DNA of 35,348 nt from JBOFGK01 sp051649085 (GCA_051649085.1 JBOFGK010000048.1:1-35348), one strand, 5' to 3'. Shown: positions 16,951 through 26,551, numbered from the stretch's first letter. Numbers and translations: made by a program. The notes: generated from the sequence alone by a model not told the origin.

Positions 16951-17210
16951 TGCAAGTAACTGAAAAAATCGCAATTACAAGTCTATTTGAATGCTACTCT
17001 AAGTTATTATCAGCAAAGCAAATTGAAATTTTTGAATACTACTACTTCGAAGATTATTCAATCAATGAAATTGCTGATTTAAATGAAATAACTAAAAATG
17101 CAGTTTACAATACACTTAAAAGAACTGAGAAACAACTCCATGATTTTGAGGAGAAAATAGGTCATTTAAAATTAAAGCAAGAATTTGAAGAGTTTAAACA
17201 ACAGCATTAA
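16950..17210 (+). CDS. ylxM: YlxM/p13-like SRP-associated DNA-binding-type protein
   Basis: A UPF0122 family member of 86 aa. It has the sigma-region-4-like helix-turn-helix: SAKQIEIFEYYYFEDYSI, then EIADLNEITKNAVYNTLKR at about 39-57, and a C-terminal charged helix. Members occur beside ffh or ftsY, and streptococcal YlxM is known to modulate SRP GTPase activity; a similar role is inferred here. It starts within the ftsY stop (TAATG) and ends 47 bases before ffh, consistent with co-expression. Confidence 0.92.
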   Translation: MQVTEKIAITSLFECYSKLLSAKQIEIFEYYYFEDYSINEIADLNEITKNAVYNTLKRTEKQLHDFEEKIGHLKLKQEFEEFKQQH

Positions 17211-17257
17211 TAAATAAGTTACAATATACATATAGAAGTTAAACGTAAAGGAGTATC

Positions 17258-18565
17258 ATGCTAGAAAATTTCTCAAGTAAAATCCAGAAAAGTTTGGATG
17301 GAATAGTTAGGCAAAACAAAGTAACAGCTGAAGATGTTAAAGTCGCAATTAAAGAAATTAGATTAACACTTTTAGAAGCCGATGTAAACTATAAAGTGGC
17401 TAAAGAATTTTGTAAAACAATTGAAGAAAAAGCAATTAATGATCAAGTACTTAAAGGACTTAATCCATCACAACAAGTATACAAGATTGTTAAAGATGAA
17501 ATGGAAGCATTAATGAGTGGGGATAATGAACTTCACTTAAAAGGAAATGATGTTATTTTAATGGTTGGACTTCAAGGAAGTGGGAAGACAACTTCGACTG
17601 GAAAAATTTCAGCTTATTTACGCAAAAAAACAAAGAAAAATCCATTACTTGTTGCATGTGATGTTTATCGTCCGGCAGCAATTGATCAGCTAATCACAAT
17701 TGGAAAACAGTTAAGTATTGATGTTTATCATGAAGATCATAAAGATGTAAAACAAATTGCGCACAACGGAATTAAACATGCTCGTGAACATGGACATGAT
17801 TTAGTAATTCTTGATACAGCAGGTCGTATGCATATTGATGAAGAACTAATGAAGGAACTAGAAATGTTACAAACAAGCTTTCATCCAAGTGAAACATTAT
17901 TAGTTTTGGATGGAACTGTTGGACAAATGGCCGTTGATGTTGCAACACAATTTAGTGAATATGTGAAAATTTCTGGACTTGTGTTTACGAAAATGGATGG
18001 TGACACTCGAGGTGGAGCAATTCTTTCGGTTAAACAAACGACAGGAATCGATATTAAGTTTTTAGGAACAAGTGAGAAAATGGATGGGCTTGAACAGTTT
18101 GATGCAACTCGTGTCGTTTCTCGTATTTTAGGTCAAGGTGACTTGATGGGTCTGATTGAGAAGGCAGAAGAATTTGCTTCAAATGAAGATATGGAAGCCG
18201 ATGCTCAAAAAATGATGGATGGAAAATTTGATTTCAATGATTATTTAAAGCAAATTAAAATGGTCAAGAAAATGGGTGGAATCAAAAGTCTACTTGGAAT
18301 GTTACCTGGTGCAAATAAGTTTGATATGGGAATGATCGATGATAAAGAGTTTGTTAGAATTCAAGCAATGATCGAATCAATGACACCAGAAGAACGAAAA
18401 AAACCAGCAATTATTGCTGCTAGTCGAAAAAAAAGAATTGCAGCTGGAAGTGGGACAAGTGTTCAACAAGTTAATAAACTAATAAAAGGGTACGAACAAG
18501 CCAAAAAAATGATGAAACAAATGAAGGGAATGGATCCTACACAAATGATGAAGATGTTTAAGTAA
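17258..18565 (+). CDS. ffh: Signal recognition particle protein Ffh
   Basis: Ffh binds signal sequences and SRP RNA and targets nascent membrane proteins with FtsY. The 435-aa protein has the N domain, the GTPase motifs GLQGSGKTTSTGK (about 103-115), DVYRPAAIDQL, DTAGRMH and TKMDGDTRGGA, and the M domain from about 300. The RNA-binding stretch GSGTSVQQVNKLIKGYEQ is present and the end is Met-rich (KKMMKQMKGMDPTQMMKMFK). AAAGGAG lies 6 bases before the ATG. No SRP RNA gene was recognised nearby. Confidence 0.96.
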   Translation: MLENFSSKIQKSLDGIVRQNKVTAEDVKVAIKEIRLTLLEADVNYKVAKEFCKTIEEKAINDQVLKGLNPSQQVYKIVKDEMEALMSGDNELHLKGNDVILMVGLQGSGKTTSTGKISAYLRKKTKKNPLLVACDVYRPAAIDQLITIGKQLSIDVYHEDHKDVKQIAHNGIKHAREHGHDLVILDTAGRMHIDEELMKELEMLQTSFHPSETLLVLDGTVGQMAVDVATQFSEYVKISGLVFTKMDGDTRGGAILSVKQTTGIDIKFLGTSEKMDGLEQFDATRVVSRILGQGDLMGLIEKAEEFASNEDMEADAQKMMDGKFDFNDYLKQIKMVKKMGGIKSLLGMLPGANKFDMGMIDDKEFVRIQAMIESMTPEERKKPAIIAASRKKRIAAGSGTSVQQVNKLIKGYEQAKKMMKQMKGMDPTQMMKMFK

Positions 18566-18590
18566 TGATAAAAGAGTTTAAAGGAGCGGT

Positions 18591-19436
18591 ATGAAAGAAA
18601 TTATTCGAAAGTATATACTATTGTTGTGCGGAATTGTTTTAGCTTCAATTGCAATTCAATGGTTCTATCAACCGCATGAAATTGTTAATGGTGGAATAAC
18701 CGGACTTGCAATTGTCTTTACAACGTTTGGAATTAACAAAGGGATTTTTCTGTTTGTGTGTAATCTAGTCTTAACTATACTTGCATGGTTTTTAGTTGGC
18801 AAAAAATTTGCACTAAATTCAGTCATTGGTGGATTAGTTCTTTTTCCAATTGTTTTAGGTGTGATTCCTGAATATAATTTAACTGAGGACACATTACTTG
18901 CAGTTATTGTTGCAGGAGGACTTGTCGGTTGTTCAATTGCTTTGTGTTACTTTGCTGATGCTTCAACTGGTGGGACAATGCTACTTGCGGCAGTAGTAAA
19001 TAAACACTTACGAATCAAATATCCAATTGCACTTGCAATATTTGATGGAATAGTAATTATTGTTGGTTCAATTGTTTTTGGAGTAGAAAAGGCTCTTTAT
19101 GCGATAATAACTCTTGTCATTGCGACAGTTGTGGCTGATGCAATAGAAAGTGGATTTTCACGTGTTAAAATTGTTTATATAATTTCTCAAAAAAATGATG
19201 AGATAAAAATCGCTTTAATGGATGAAGTAAAAAGAGGTGTGACGGTTTTACATGGACACGGTGCATATTCAAAGCAAGAACAAAAAATCTTAATGTGTGC
19301 AATTAGTGTCCGTCAATTAAAAGGTGTCCAAAAATTAATTGGAACAGTTGATCCAAAGGCATTCTTTTTCACAACAAATGCAACATCAACTTTTGGAAAT
19401 GGATTTGATGATTTGTTTTACAAATCGTTAGAATAG
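18591..19436 (+). CDS. YitT-family membrane protein
   Basis: A 281-aa protein with the typical YitT layout: about five or six membrane segments in the first 180 residues, including the family pattern QPHEIVNGGITGLAIVF near the start and DASTGGTMLLAAVVNKH, then a soluble C-terminal DUF2179 domain (about 205-275) ending with AFFFTTNATSTFGNGF. The function of the family is not established; transport is suspected. It starts 25 bases after ffh with AAAGGAG upstream, so it probably ends the housekeeping run, although no clear terminator follows. Confidence 0.9.
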   Translation: MKEIIRKYILLLCGIVLASIAIQWFYQPHEIVNGGITGLAIVFTTFGINKGIFLFVCNLVLTILAWFLVGKKFALNSVIGGLVLFPIVLGVIPEYNLTEDTLLAVIVAGGLVGCSIALCYFADASTGGTMLLAAVVNKHLRIKYPIALAIFDGIVIIVGSIVFGVEKALYAIITLVIATVVADAIESGFSRVKIVYIISQKNDEIKIALMDEVKRGVTVLHGHGAYSKQEQKILMCAISVRQLKGVQKLIGTVDPKAFFFTTNATSTFGNGFDDLFYKSLE

Positions 19437-19507
19437 TTTGAAGAGAATTGGGCTTATCTAAAGAGAAGGAAACGAAAAACTCAAAGTAGATGAATTGAAA
19501 GGAAAAA

Positions 19508-20530
19508 ATGAAAAAGATAAATGTTCTGGAAGGTATTAGAGGAATTGCAGTATTAATGGTGTTTTTTGATCACGCTTATCTAGGTGTTGGACCACGACTT
19601 GGGCAAGCAGCTGTATATATATTTTTTATTCTGTCTGCCTTTTTAATGTTCACTCCTTTTTTTGCAAATAAGGAGTACGAATTTAACGTGAAAAATTACC
19701 TAAAATATTTAGTTAGAAGAATTTTTAGAGTTATACCAGTCTACTGGTTTGTAGTAATTATTTATGTTGCAGATCGAATTTTAACTGATACGGTTGGTTA
19801 CTTAACACCAATAAAATTATTTTATAATGCAATTTTCTTACAAGGTGTTGGTCCATTTGATTTTAGATTAATTACGCAAAGTTGGACACTTGTTATTGAA
19901 ATGCAGTTTTATCTTTTTATCCCATTAATAGCTTTTTGGTTGATGAAAAAAGAAAAAAATATTTTTCGAAATCTTGCAATATTATTTGTGATAAGTTATA
20001 TATTAAGAATAATCTCAATCTACGTCTTTGGATTAAAATATGGAAATCCAATGTTTTTCTTGTACTATGATTTATTTGCAATCGGGACAATGCTTTCGTA
20101 TTTATGGTCTACTAATCAATTAGAAAAACTTGGAAAAAGTTTGAAGGTTATAGCAGTTCCATTATTCTTAGTTTATACTGCAGCGACAATTTTTTCAAAT
20201 TTAAAATATGGAAATGAAATAATTGTAGGACTAGTTATTCCAACTATTGCAGTATTATCATTTTTTGTTTTTGCCTTTTTATTAACAAATGAAAATCATC
20301 TGATTACAAGAATTATAGGTAATAAATTTTTCCAGTTTATCGGAACAATTGGTTACTCATTTTATTTAATTCATATATTTGTTTTAAAATATACTGGGTA
20401 TCAAAAAATCTCTGATGTAATTATCGCATTTGTAATTACAGTGCTAATTTCGCTTATTCTTAAAAAGCTAATTGAGGATCCATTTATTAAACTTGGGAAA
20501 AAAATTTGTTTGAAGATTGATGAAACTTAA
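19508..20530 (+). CDS. Acyltransferase-3 (OafA-like) membrane O-acyltransferase
   Basis: A 340-aa integral membrane enzyme with about ten hydrophobic segments. The family signature is present as LEGIRGIAVLMVFFDHAYLG with Arg11 and His22, together with WTLVIEMQFYLFIP, the counterpart of the usual WSLxxExxFY, and IGTIGYSFYLIHIF near the C-terminus. Such proteins move acetyl or succinyl groups onto extracellular sugars. There is no SGNH partner domain on this chain. It is the first gene of the glycan locus, 71 bases past the YitT gene, with AAAGGAAAA as ribosome site. The likely job is O-acylation of the surface polymer; the acceptor is unknown. Confidence 0.87.
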   Translation: MKKINVLEGIRGIAVLMVFFDHAYLGVGPRLGQAAVYIFFILSAFLMFTPFFANKEYEFNVKNYLKYLVRRIFRVIPVYWFVVIIYVADRILTDTVGYLTPIKLFYNAIFLQGVGPFDFRLITQSWTLVIEMQFYLFIPLIAFWLMKKEKNIFRNLAILFVISYILRIISIYVFGLKYGNPMFFLYYDLFAIGTMLSYLWSTNQLEKLGKSLKVIAVPLFLVYTAATIFSNLKYGNEIIVGLVIPTIAVLSFFVFAFLLTNENHLITRIIGNKFFQFIGTIGYSFYLIHIFVLKYTGYQKISDVIIAFVITVLISLILKKLIEDPFIKLGKKICLKIDET

Positions 20531-20572
20531 AGAATAAATAGGTAAAGACATTCTAAATGTCAGAGGAGATAG

Positions 20573-23308
20573 ATGTTTTATAATAAGTATAAAAGATTGC
20601 TTGAAATTGAAAAAAAATATAATTTATATGAAGTTAAGTATATGGATGAGTATGTTTGGCCATATTTTAGAAACAAAATTTACGGGATTTTGCATAAAGA
20701 AAATTTTGAACAAACAAGTAGCACAAATATTATTTCACAACCACAAAATTATTTCGATTCTACAAAAAATTTGTTTGACTATAAGGTTCAAACAGATGTT
20801 CTAATTTTTAATTTTAATCGATTTGTAAAAGATGTGGATGGAAAAATAGTTGACGAAAAAACAAATTATTTCAAGAAAATGTGTGAAGAACAAAAGATTA
20901 ATTTTATAGAAATAGCACATAGCAATGAATCTAATTATAGTCTTCGAAATGATATATTTAATATATCAGATTGTCATGATTATTACAACAAGTTGAATTC
21001 GAGCTTTAAAGTTAGGAAAAATGAAAAATTGAAAGAAATTTCAAAGGTTATTTCAGAGGAATTGGAAATTGAATTTAATTATACAGGTTATATTAGAGAG
21101 ATAACAGCAAAAATTGAAAGTTATCATTTATATTATGAGGAGGTATTCAAACGTTTAAAACCAAAATTGATTGTATTAACCTCAAATTATATGAGAAATG
21201 AAATAATAATCCCTGCTAAGAAATTAAGAATTCCAATAATTGAATTACAATATGCAGCTATTACAAAATATCATAATGGATATCATTACAATGGGAATGA
21301 AAATAAATTGTATCCAGATTATATATTTACTTATGGTAGATATTTTAGTGGTTTTAAGTATTTTCCAAGTACATTAAAAGGATGTAGAACAATTGGAATT
21401 GACGTTAAGTATGAAAAAACAGAAAAGCAAAACGTTGCATTAGTTATTTCGCAAAATTTAATTTCAAAAGAGATGATAAGACATACATTAAAATTAAAAG
21501 AAGCTAATCCTAATTTAAAAATTGTTTTTAGAAAACATCCAAATGAAAATTTGAGTTTTGAAACAATTAGAGATTTTGAAAATGCAGGAATTATTTTAAG
21601 TAAAAATGATTTGCAGACAGAACTTAATGAAGCCAAATACGTAGTTGGTTCAAGCTCTACGGTGTTATATGATGCATTTGAAAATGGATGTAATGTCATC
21701 TTGGTTGATACGTACTTAACAGGTTTCTCAGAAGATATGATCGAGAATAAGATTGGACAAATGATTTCAAGTGATTATGTATTGGAAACAATGAAATTTA
21801 ACTCAGTGAGTGAAAATTATAAAATATTTGAAAAGCCACAAGATATTGTGATTACAGAATATTTTAAAGATTTTGAAGCAAATGATGAAAAAAATGAAAA
21901 ATTCCATTTGAAATTTATGACATTTAGGAAAAAACAAAAATATCTTGATCTTTCTAAAACATCGGAGTTTATATCTGGAATTAATAAACCTATTTTGACA
22001 ATAATTGTACCAATGTATAATTGTGAAACTACTATTTTACGAACAATAAAATCGATAAATCAGCTATCTAATAAAAAAAGTTTTCAAGTTTTTCTTGTTG
22101 ATGATCATTCAAAAGATAATTCTTTTGAAAATGTAGAAAAATATTTAGAAGAAAAAAAACTAAGTAATTTTTCACTTTGGAAAACAGGAGAACCAAGTGG
22201 ATGTGCCGCAGGACCAAGAAATTATGCATTAGCCAAAACAACAACAAAATATGTAAGTTTTCTTGATGCAGATGATGAAATGAATGCTTTAAATATTGAG
22301 TATGGATTATTCTTAATGGAGAGTAAGAAGCTTGATATTGTAAAGTTTGGGGTACTTGCATTACTTAATGAGCGAAGAATAATTTATCCAATTGGGAAAA
22401 ATAGAGAAATCCATAATCGAGATTTTGAGTATTTAAAGGCAAGTCCGTTTGTGTGGAATCATATATATCGAAATGATTTAATACAGGAAAATAGTTTGAA
22501 AATGCGTGAAGGAATTGCAGAGGATTTCAATTTTAATTTAAAATATAGCTGTTATGTACATAAAGGGTTTGTATTTGATGCAATTGGTGTTGTATATTAC
22601 AAAATAGATTCAAATATGTCGTTGAAAAATGATTTTAAAAATGTCTACAAATTACTAGGAAATGCAATTGATTCGAAAAAAACTGTATTTCAAGGTGATA
22701 AATTTAATCGAAGTATAAAAAAATATGTAAACAATGTAATAATTGAAAAGTATTGTATAGTTGGTGTCAATATATATGAATTATTAAAAGAATATAATTC
22801 AGGTGAAAGGACGATACTATTAGAAAGACTTATGTGTCTTTTTGAGGTTAACAATGTAAAGGATGTTGAGAAGTTAATCAGTCAAATATATTTAAAATGG
22901 TTTAATGTAAGTTTAGATTTAAAGAAAAACAATAATGAGTTATTAATAAAAATCATACCAAATATTGAAACAACTATTTTGATAAATGATAAACCAGGAA
23001 CAGAAGTTAATGAAAAAATAGAAGAATTAAAAAAAGAATATGAGTTCAAAATTCTTGAGAAAAACATATATAGTTATCAAGCACAACCAATCGTTTCAAA
23101 ATTAAATGATTTGATGTATGTTGTTATCAAAAATAAAAATGGGAAATTAAAAATACAAATAAGAAAAATAAATGAAAATAAAATAATATATTTTTTTGAA
23201 AGATTTTTTATGGGGCATAAAATTAATCAATTAAAAAGGTTTTTAACTTTGTTAACACGATATACAAGTAGTAAAATAATTAATTTAATTGATCAAGTCG
23301 CTAAATAA
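20573..23308 (+). CDS. Bifunctional glycosyltransferase: HP-motif domain fused to GT2
   Basis: A 911-aa cytoplasmic protein. Residues about 13-430 form a GT-B-like domain shared with the proteins at 23443 and 30732: Trp29 in EYVWPYFR, Glu224 in ELQYAAITKYH, His322-Pro323 in FRKHPNE and the Ser motif GSSSTVLYD at 359-367. Residues about 470-700 are a GT2 (GT-A) domain starting LTIIVPMYN, with Asp510-Asp511 in LVDDHSKDNS and the DxD-type DADDE at 565-569. The last 200 residues are charged and unassigned. GAGGAG lies 4 bases before the ATG. Each domain could add one sugar of a repeat unit, making a two-linkage polymerase plausible. HP-motif domains occur in sialyl-, Kdo- and CDP-glycerol transferases; the sialic-acid genes nearby favour the first. 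That is inference. Confidence 0.8.
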   Translation: MFYNKYKRLLEIEKKYNLYEVKYMDEYVWPYFRNKIYGILHKENFEQTSSTNIISQPQNYFDSTKNLFDYKVQTDVLIFNFNRFVKDVDGKIVDEKTNYFKKMCEEQKINFIEIAHSNESNYSLRNDIFNISDCHDYYNKLNSSFKVRKNEKLKEISKVISEELEIEFNYTGYIREITAKIESYHLYYEEVFKRLKPKLIVLTSNYMRNEIIIPAKKLRIPIIELQYAAITKYHNGYHYNGNENKLYPDYIFTYGRYFSGFKYFPSTLKGCRTIGIDVKYEKTEKQNVALVISQNLISKEMIRHTLKLKEANPNLKIVFRKHPNENLSFETIRDFENAGIILSKNDLQTELNEAKYVVGSSSTVLYDAFENGCNVILVDTYLTGFSEDMIENKIGQMISSDYVLETMKFNSVSENYKIFEKPQDIVITEYFKDFEANDEKNEKFHLKFMTFRKKQKYLDLSKTSEFISGINKPILTIIVPMYNCETTILRTIKSINQLSNKKSFQVFLVDDHSKDNSFENVEKYLEEKKLSNFSLWKTGEPSGCAAGPRNYALAKTTTKYVSFLDADDEMNALNIEYGLFLMESKKLDIVKFGVLALLNERRIIYPIGKNREIHNRDFEYLKASPFVWNHIYRNDLIQENSLKMREGIAEDFNFNLKYSCYVHKGFVFDAIGVVYYKIDSNMSLKNDFKNVYKLLGNAIDSKKTVFQGDKFNRSIKKYVNNVIIEKYCIVGVNIYELLKEYNSGERTILLERLMCLFEVNNVKDVEKLISQIYLKWFNVSLDLKKNNNELLIKIIPNIETTILINDKPGTEVNEKIEELKKEYEFKILEKNIYSYQAQPIVSKLNDLMYVVIKNKNGKLKIQIRKINENKIIYFFERFFMGHKINQLKRFLTLLTRYTSSKIINLIDQVAK

Positions 23309-23442
23309 AAGATTGGTTAACTAAATTTAAAGAAAAATGCAGACAAAATAGTTTATGTGTGTGAAAAATACAAGATTTATGTACAATAATAATGATTGAT
23401 ATACACAAATTAAACTATACGTCTATTATATTAGGAGAGAGA

Positions 23443-26334
23443 ATGTCAATTGTAATTTTTGGTATAGGAATAAATGGAAAATCAGGAATTGATAAGGCTG
23501 CAGTGTATGGTGCAAATCTTTTTGCAATGAACGGATACGATACACATATTTATACATTTTCTGAGGATGTTATTGGTGGTAGGAAATTTGCAGCAGGTCA
23601 ACATTTTCGGTTATTTGATAGTGTAAAAAGTTTTTCGCTATTAGATTATAACATAATTGAAAAAAATAAGGTGGAGTTTAAAAATATTGTAGTTAAAAGA
23701 ATTGAGCACCAATTTTTAAAAATGAATATTACAAAATATCATTTAGCTGCTCTCAAAGAAATTTGTGAAAAATTAGATGAAAATGATACCATTATTTTTA
23801 CAAATCCAATTTGTTCCCTTACATATAAACTCGCAGATGTCCAATCTAAAGCATTTAAAATAGTGCAAATACACAGTGATTATGAATATGATTTTGAAAA
23901 TAGAGAACATTTATTAAATTCATTTACTGAGGTAGATTTAATCCAGCCTGTAAGCAAAGGCATGATTCCATATTTGAGGAAAATAACTAATGATGAAGTC
24001 CAAGTAAAAGAAATATATAATGTTGTTTCTATGAAAAAAGAGGCAAAAAAAATTGTAAGTAATAATTCAGAAAAATATAGAATTTCAATTATTGGTAGTA
24101 TTCAGGAAAGAAAAAATCAACTTGCAGCGATTCAAATGATGAGTTATTTGCCAGAGAATTATGAATTGAATATTTACGGAGGAATGTATGGTGAATATTT
24201 TGAGTTTTTACTTAAAGAAGTTGAAAATAATAACCTTGTAAAAAAAGTTAATTTCAAAGGGATAAAAACACAAGAAGAAATTTTCAAAGAAACAGATGTT
24301 GTTATTTCAACATCGAAGGCAGAAGGCTTTGGATATACATTAGCGGAAGCCTTACTCAATGGATTACCAATTGTTTCTTTTAATTATAGATATGGTGCAG
24401 ATGAGATTGTAATTAATTCTGAAAATGGATATTTAATTGAAAATGAAAATATCGAGGAAATGGCAAAGAAAATTCAAGATATATGCGAAGGAAATGACTT
24501 CAATAAATTTAGAGAAAATGCGCGTCAAAGTTATAATTTGAAATTTACAAATGAACAGGTTTTAAAAATGTATTCACCGTTTATAAAAAAAACCAAGGAA
24601 AAAAAGATACATAGCGAATTAGAAAAAAAGAAAATAGAATATTTTACGGTAGATACGAAAGTACAAAAAAAATGGAGAACTCTTCAGATGGCAATTGTAA
24701 TTTCAGGAGAAGAAAATTTTTTTGAAAATGAAACTATTCTAAAAGTAAAGTATATAAAGGAAAATAAAGTTAAAGAATTAGATTTTGAAATTGTAGACAA
24801 TAAAATAATTGCAAATTTGGAAGGACGAGAAATTGATAGGCTGTATGTATTAACAATTGAAACGCAAACAAGTGAATTTTATGTCTTAAATATAAATTAT
24901 AATAAACGTAAAGAATTAATTGCTCGAAATTATTCTTATGAAATTACTGGATTAGACAAAAACTCTTATAATCAATATGATGGTCAATTGATTTTTCCAG
25001 TTTTATTTGCAGAAAGGATAGTAAAAATTTCTAATGGAGCGGATATTGAATATGATTATATTTTCATTAGAAATATTGGATTTGAAGGAATTTATTTTGA
25101 AACAATTTCTGTTTTTGATGTCTTTGATCAAAAAATATTTGTCCATTTACAGGATGAGCAAATTCGTGAGATAAATTTAAATAAAACAATTGAAAAAACA
25201 TATGATTATATTTGGAATAGGTTAATCGAATATGAAGAAAAAAAAGGTGTTCTAGATGTCGAAGTCAACGATGTATTTATTTGGGAATTGATAAAAGCAC
25301 CGATGATAATAAATTGGATGAAAAAGAATTCGTTATGGACTGAGCCGAATCATGAAAAAGAAAACTATGCACTTGATTTGCAATTAAAAAAAATAAATTA
25401 TATTGAAAATACATCGAAGACAAAATTAAAATTAATTTATAATGTAAGTACAAATTATGAAATTTATGCACCATTTATTGATGAAGAAACTATAATACAT
25501 GTTACAAATCTAGAATCATATGTACATTATTATAACCAATTTGGTAAAAACGTTGGATATATTCATTTTGAAAAAGTTGATATTAACAATGAACTTCAAA
25601 TAAATGAAGATATGATTGATAATATTGCAGCGTTTTTTGCTGAAGCATTTGAAATTGAAAATTTTCAAATGAAAAATGAAATTAAAGTAAGATACGAAAA
25701 ATTTTTAAAAACATACAAATTTTATAGTGAATTTTTTAAAAACTCGAATTTTGATGAGTTAATTATTGTAAGTGGTATATGGGATCAGGGAATTATAAAA
25801 GCGGCTAAAGAAAATGGGATTATTGTTTCTGAATTACAGTATGCATTTATTTCGAATAATCATTTAAATTATGGGATGACAGCTAATCGTCAGTATGTAC
25901 CGGATAATATTTATGTTTGGAATGAATATTGGAGGAAAAAATCAGGATTTGCAATTAGAGAAAGTGTTATCGAAGAAAAATATGATTTCGCAATTATTTC
26001 ACAACACCTTTTAACAAGATATACAATTAAAATAGCCAATGAGTTATCGAAGCATTTTCCAAATGATAAAATTGTAATTTTATTACATCCAGCAGAAAAA
26101 ATTAATAAAACACTATTACGTTCTTCAACAATAGAAATAAAATATGGACAAACAAAGAATATTTCGAAAAATTCTGAATTCGTGTTAGGTTTTTTTTCAA
26201 CGGCTCTTTTTGAAATGGATAATTTAAATAAAGTTTTTGTTGTTGAAACACCTGGATTTGAGATGACATTCCAAGAAAAGCAATTTAATCAGATTAGGAT
26301 AAAAGATTTAAGGAAAATAAAAGGTAAGTTATGA
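23443..26334 (+). CDS. Bifunctional glycosyltransferase: GT4 fused to HP-motif domain
   Basis: 963 aa from the ATG at 23443, which has AGGAG 5 bases upstream; an in-frame ATG 17 codons earlier lacks one. Residues about 1-390 are a GT4/GT-B enzyme: GINGKSGIDKAA at the start, GSIQERKNQ (about 217-225) and the E-x7-E stretch AEGFGYTLAEALLNG (about 291-305). Residues about 400-600 are beta-rich linker-like sequence. Residues 605-963 repeat the domain of the 20573 and 30732 genes: Trp614 (VFIW), Glu797 (ELQYAFIS), His882-Pro883 (LLHPAE) and GFFSTALFE at 916-924. The gene probably builds a glycan with two linkages. Its 3' end looks prematurely closed: coding-like sequence continues past the stop in other frames. 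Confidence 0.8.
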   Translation: MSIVIFGIGINGKSGIDKAAVYGANLFAMNGYDTHIYTFSEDVIGGRKFAAGQHFRLFDSVKSFSLLDYNIIEKNKVEFKNIVVKRIEHQFLKMNITKYHLAALKEICEKLDENDTIIFTNPICSLTYKLADVQSKAFKIVQIHSDYEYDFENREHLLNSFTEVDLIQPVSKGMIPYLRKITNDEVQVKEIYNVVSMKKEAKKIVSNNSEKYRISIIGSIQERKNQLAAIQMMSYLPENYELNIYGGMYGEYFEFLLKEVENNNLVKKVNFKGIKTQEEIFKETDVVISTSKAEGFGYTLAEALLNGLPIVSFNYRYGADEIVINSENGYLIENENIEEMAKKIQDICEGNDFNKFRENARQSYNLKFTNEQVLKMYSPFIKKTKEKKIHSELEKKKIEYFTVDTKVQKKWRTLQMAIVISGEENFFENETILKVKYIKENKVKELDFEIVDNKIIANLEGREIDRLYVLTIETQTSEFYVLNINYNKRKELIARNYSYEITGLDKNSYNQYDGQLIFPVLFAERIVKISNGADIEYDYIFIRNIGFEGIYFETISVFDVFDQKIFVHLQDEQIREINLNKTIEKTYDYIWNRLIEYEEKKGVLDVEVNDVFIWELIKAPMIINWMKKNSLWTEPNHEKENYALDLQLKKINYIENTSKTKLKLIYNVSTNYEIYAPFIDEETIIHVTNLESYVHYYNQFGKNVGYIHFEKVDINNELQINEDMIDNIAAFFAEAFEIENFQMKNEIKVRYEKFLKTYKFYSEFFKNSNFDELIIVSGIWDQGIIKAAKENGIIVSELQYAFISNNHLNYGMTANRQYVPDNIYVWNEYWRKKSGFAIRESVIEEKYDFAIISQHLLTRYTIKIANELSKHFPNDKIVILLHPAEKINKTLLRSSTIEIKYGQTKNISKNSEFVLGFFSTALFEMDNLNKVFVVETPGFEMTFQEKQFNQIRIKDLRKIKGKL

Positions 26335-26411
26335 AATTTTAGCAGATGAAGAAAAATAATATCGATGGAATTCGAGAATTATTTAATCATTCACTTTTTG
26401 AAAAAACGTAA
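26335..26411 (+). pseudogene. Out-of-frame 3' remnant of the GT4/HP-domain gene
   Basis: Just after the TGA at 26332-26334 the next frame reads YEILADEEK, and one frame further reads NNIDGIRELFNHSLFEKT before TAA at 26409-26411. Removing one base near 26329 and one A in the run at 26352-26356 would join these to the upstream frame and add about 25 residues. The composition is protein-like, not intergenic. Either the gene is naturally truncated or the A-rich runs were misread. Confidence 0.45.
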
Positions 26412-26542
26412 TATATATTTATTTATAAAAAAATTAGATGAGTAGTTCGAAAAACTATAATATTTTAGTTGCAGTTGTTGAATATAATGAAGTCAGTCTT
26501 TTCGACAACGATTTAAAAGAATCTAAAAAGTAACAAAAAAAA

Positions 26543-26551
26543 TGATATAAT
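26543..26551 (+). promoter_or_regulatory. Candidate promoter for the neuB transcript
   Basis: TGATATAAT is a consensus extended -10 element (TATAAT at 26546-26551), 34 bases before the neuB ATG. No good -35 is seen at the expected place (26523-26528, CTAAAA), which is tolerable for extended -10 promoters. A weak GTTGTTGAA/TTCGACAAC hairpin lies upstream near 26471-26508. Confidence 0.5.

Noticed and set aside
20547..20561. GACATT/AATGTC hairpin before the gene at 20573
   Set aside because: Only 6 bp with a 3-base loop in AT-rich sequence; it leaves the ribosome site free and gives no clear regulatory reading.
21331..21699. Antisense open frame of 122 codons
   Set aside because: It lies opposite the conserved HP-domain coding sequence, has no ribosome site or recognisable protein, and is explained by codon bias of the sense strand. 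The same holds for other antisense frames in the window.
23392..23442. Seventeen-codon N-terminal extension of the GT4/HP-domain protein
   Set aside because: The ribosome site AGGAG at 23433-23437 lies inside this stretch and fits the ATG at 23443.
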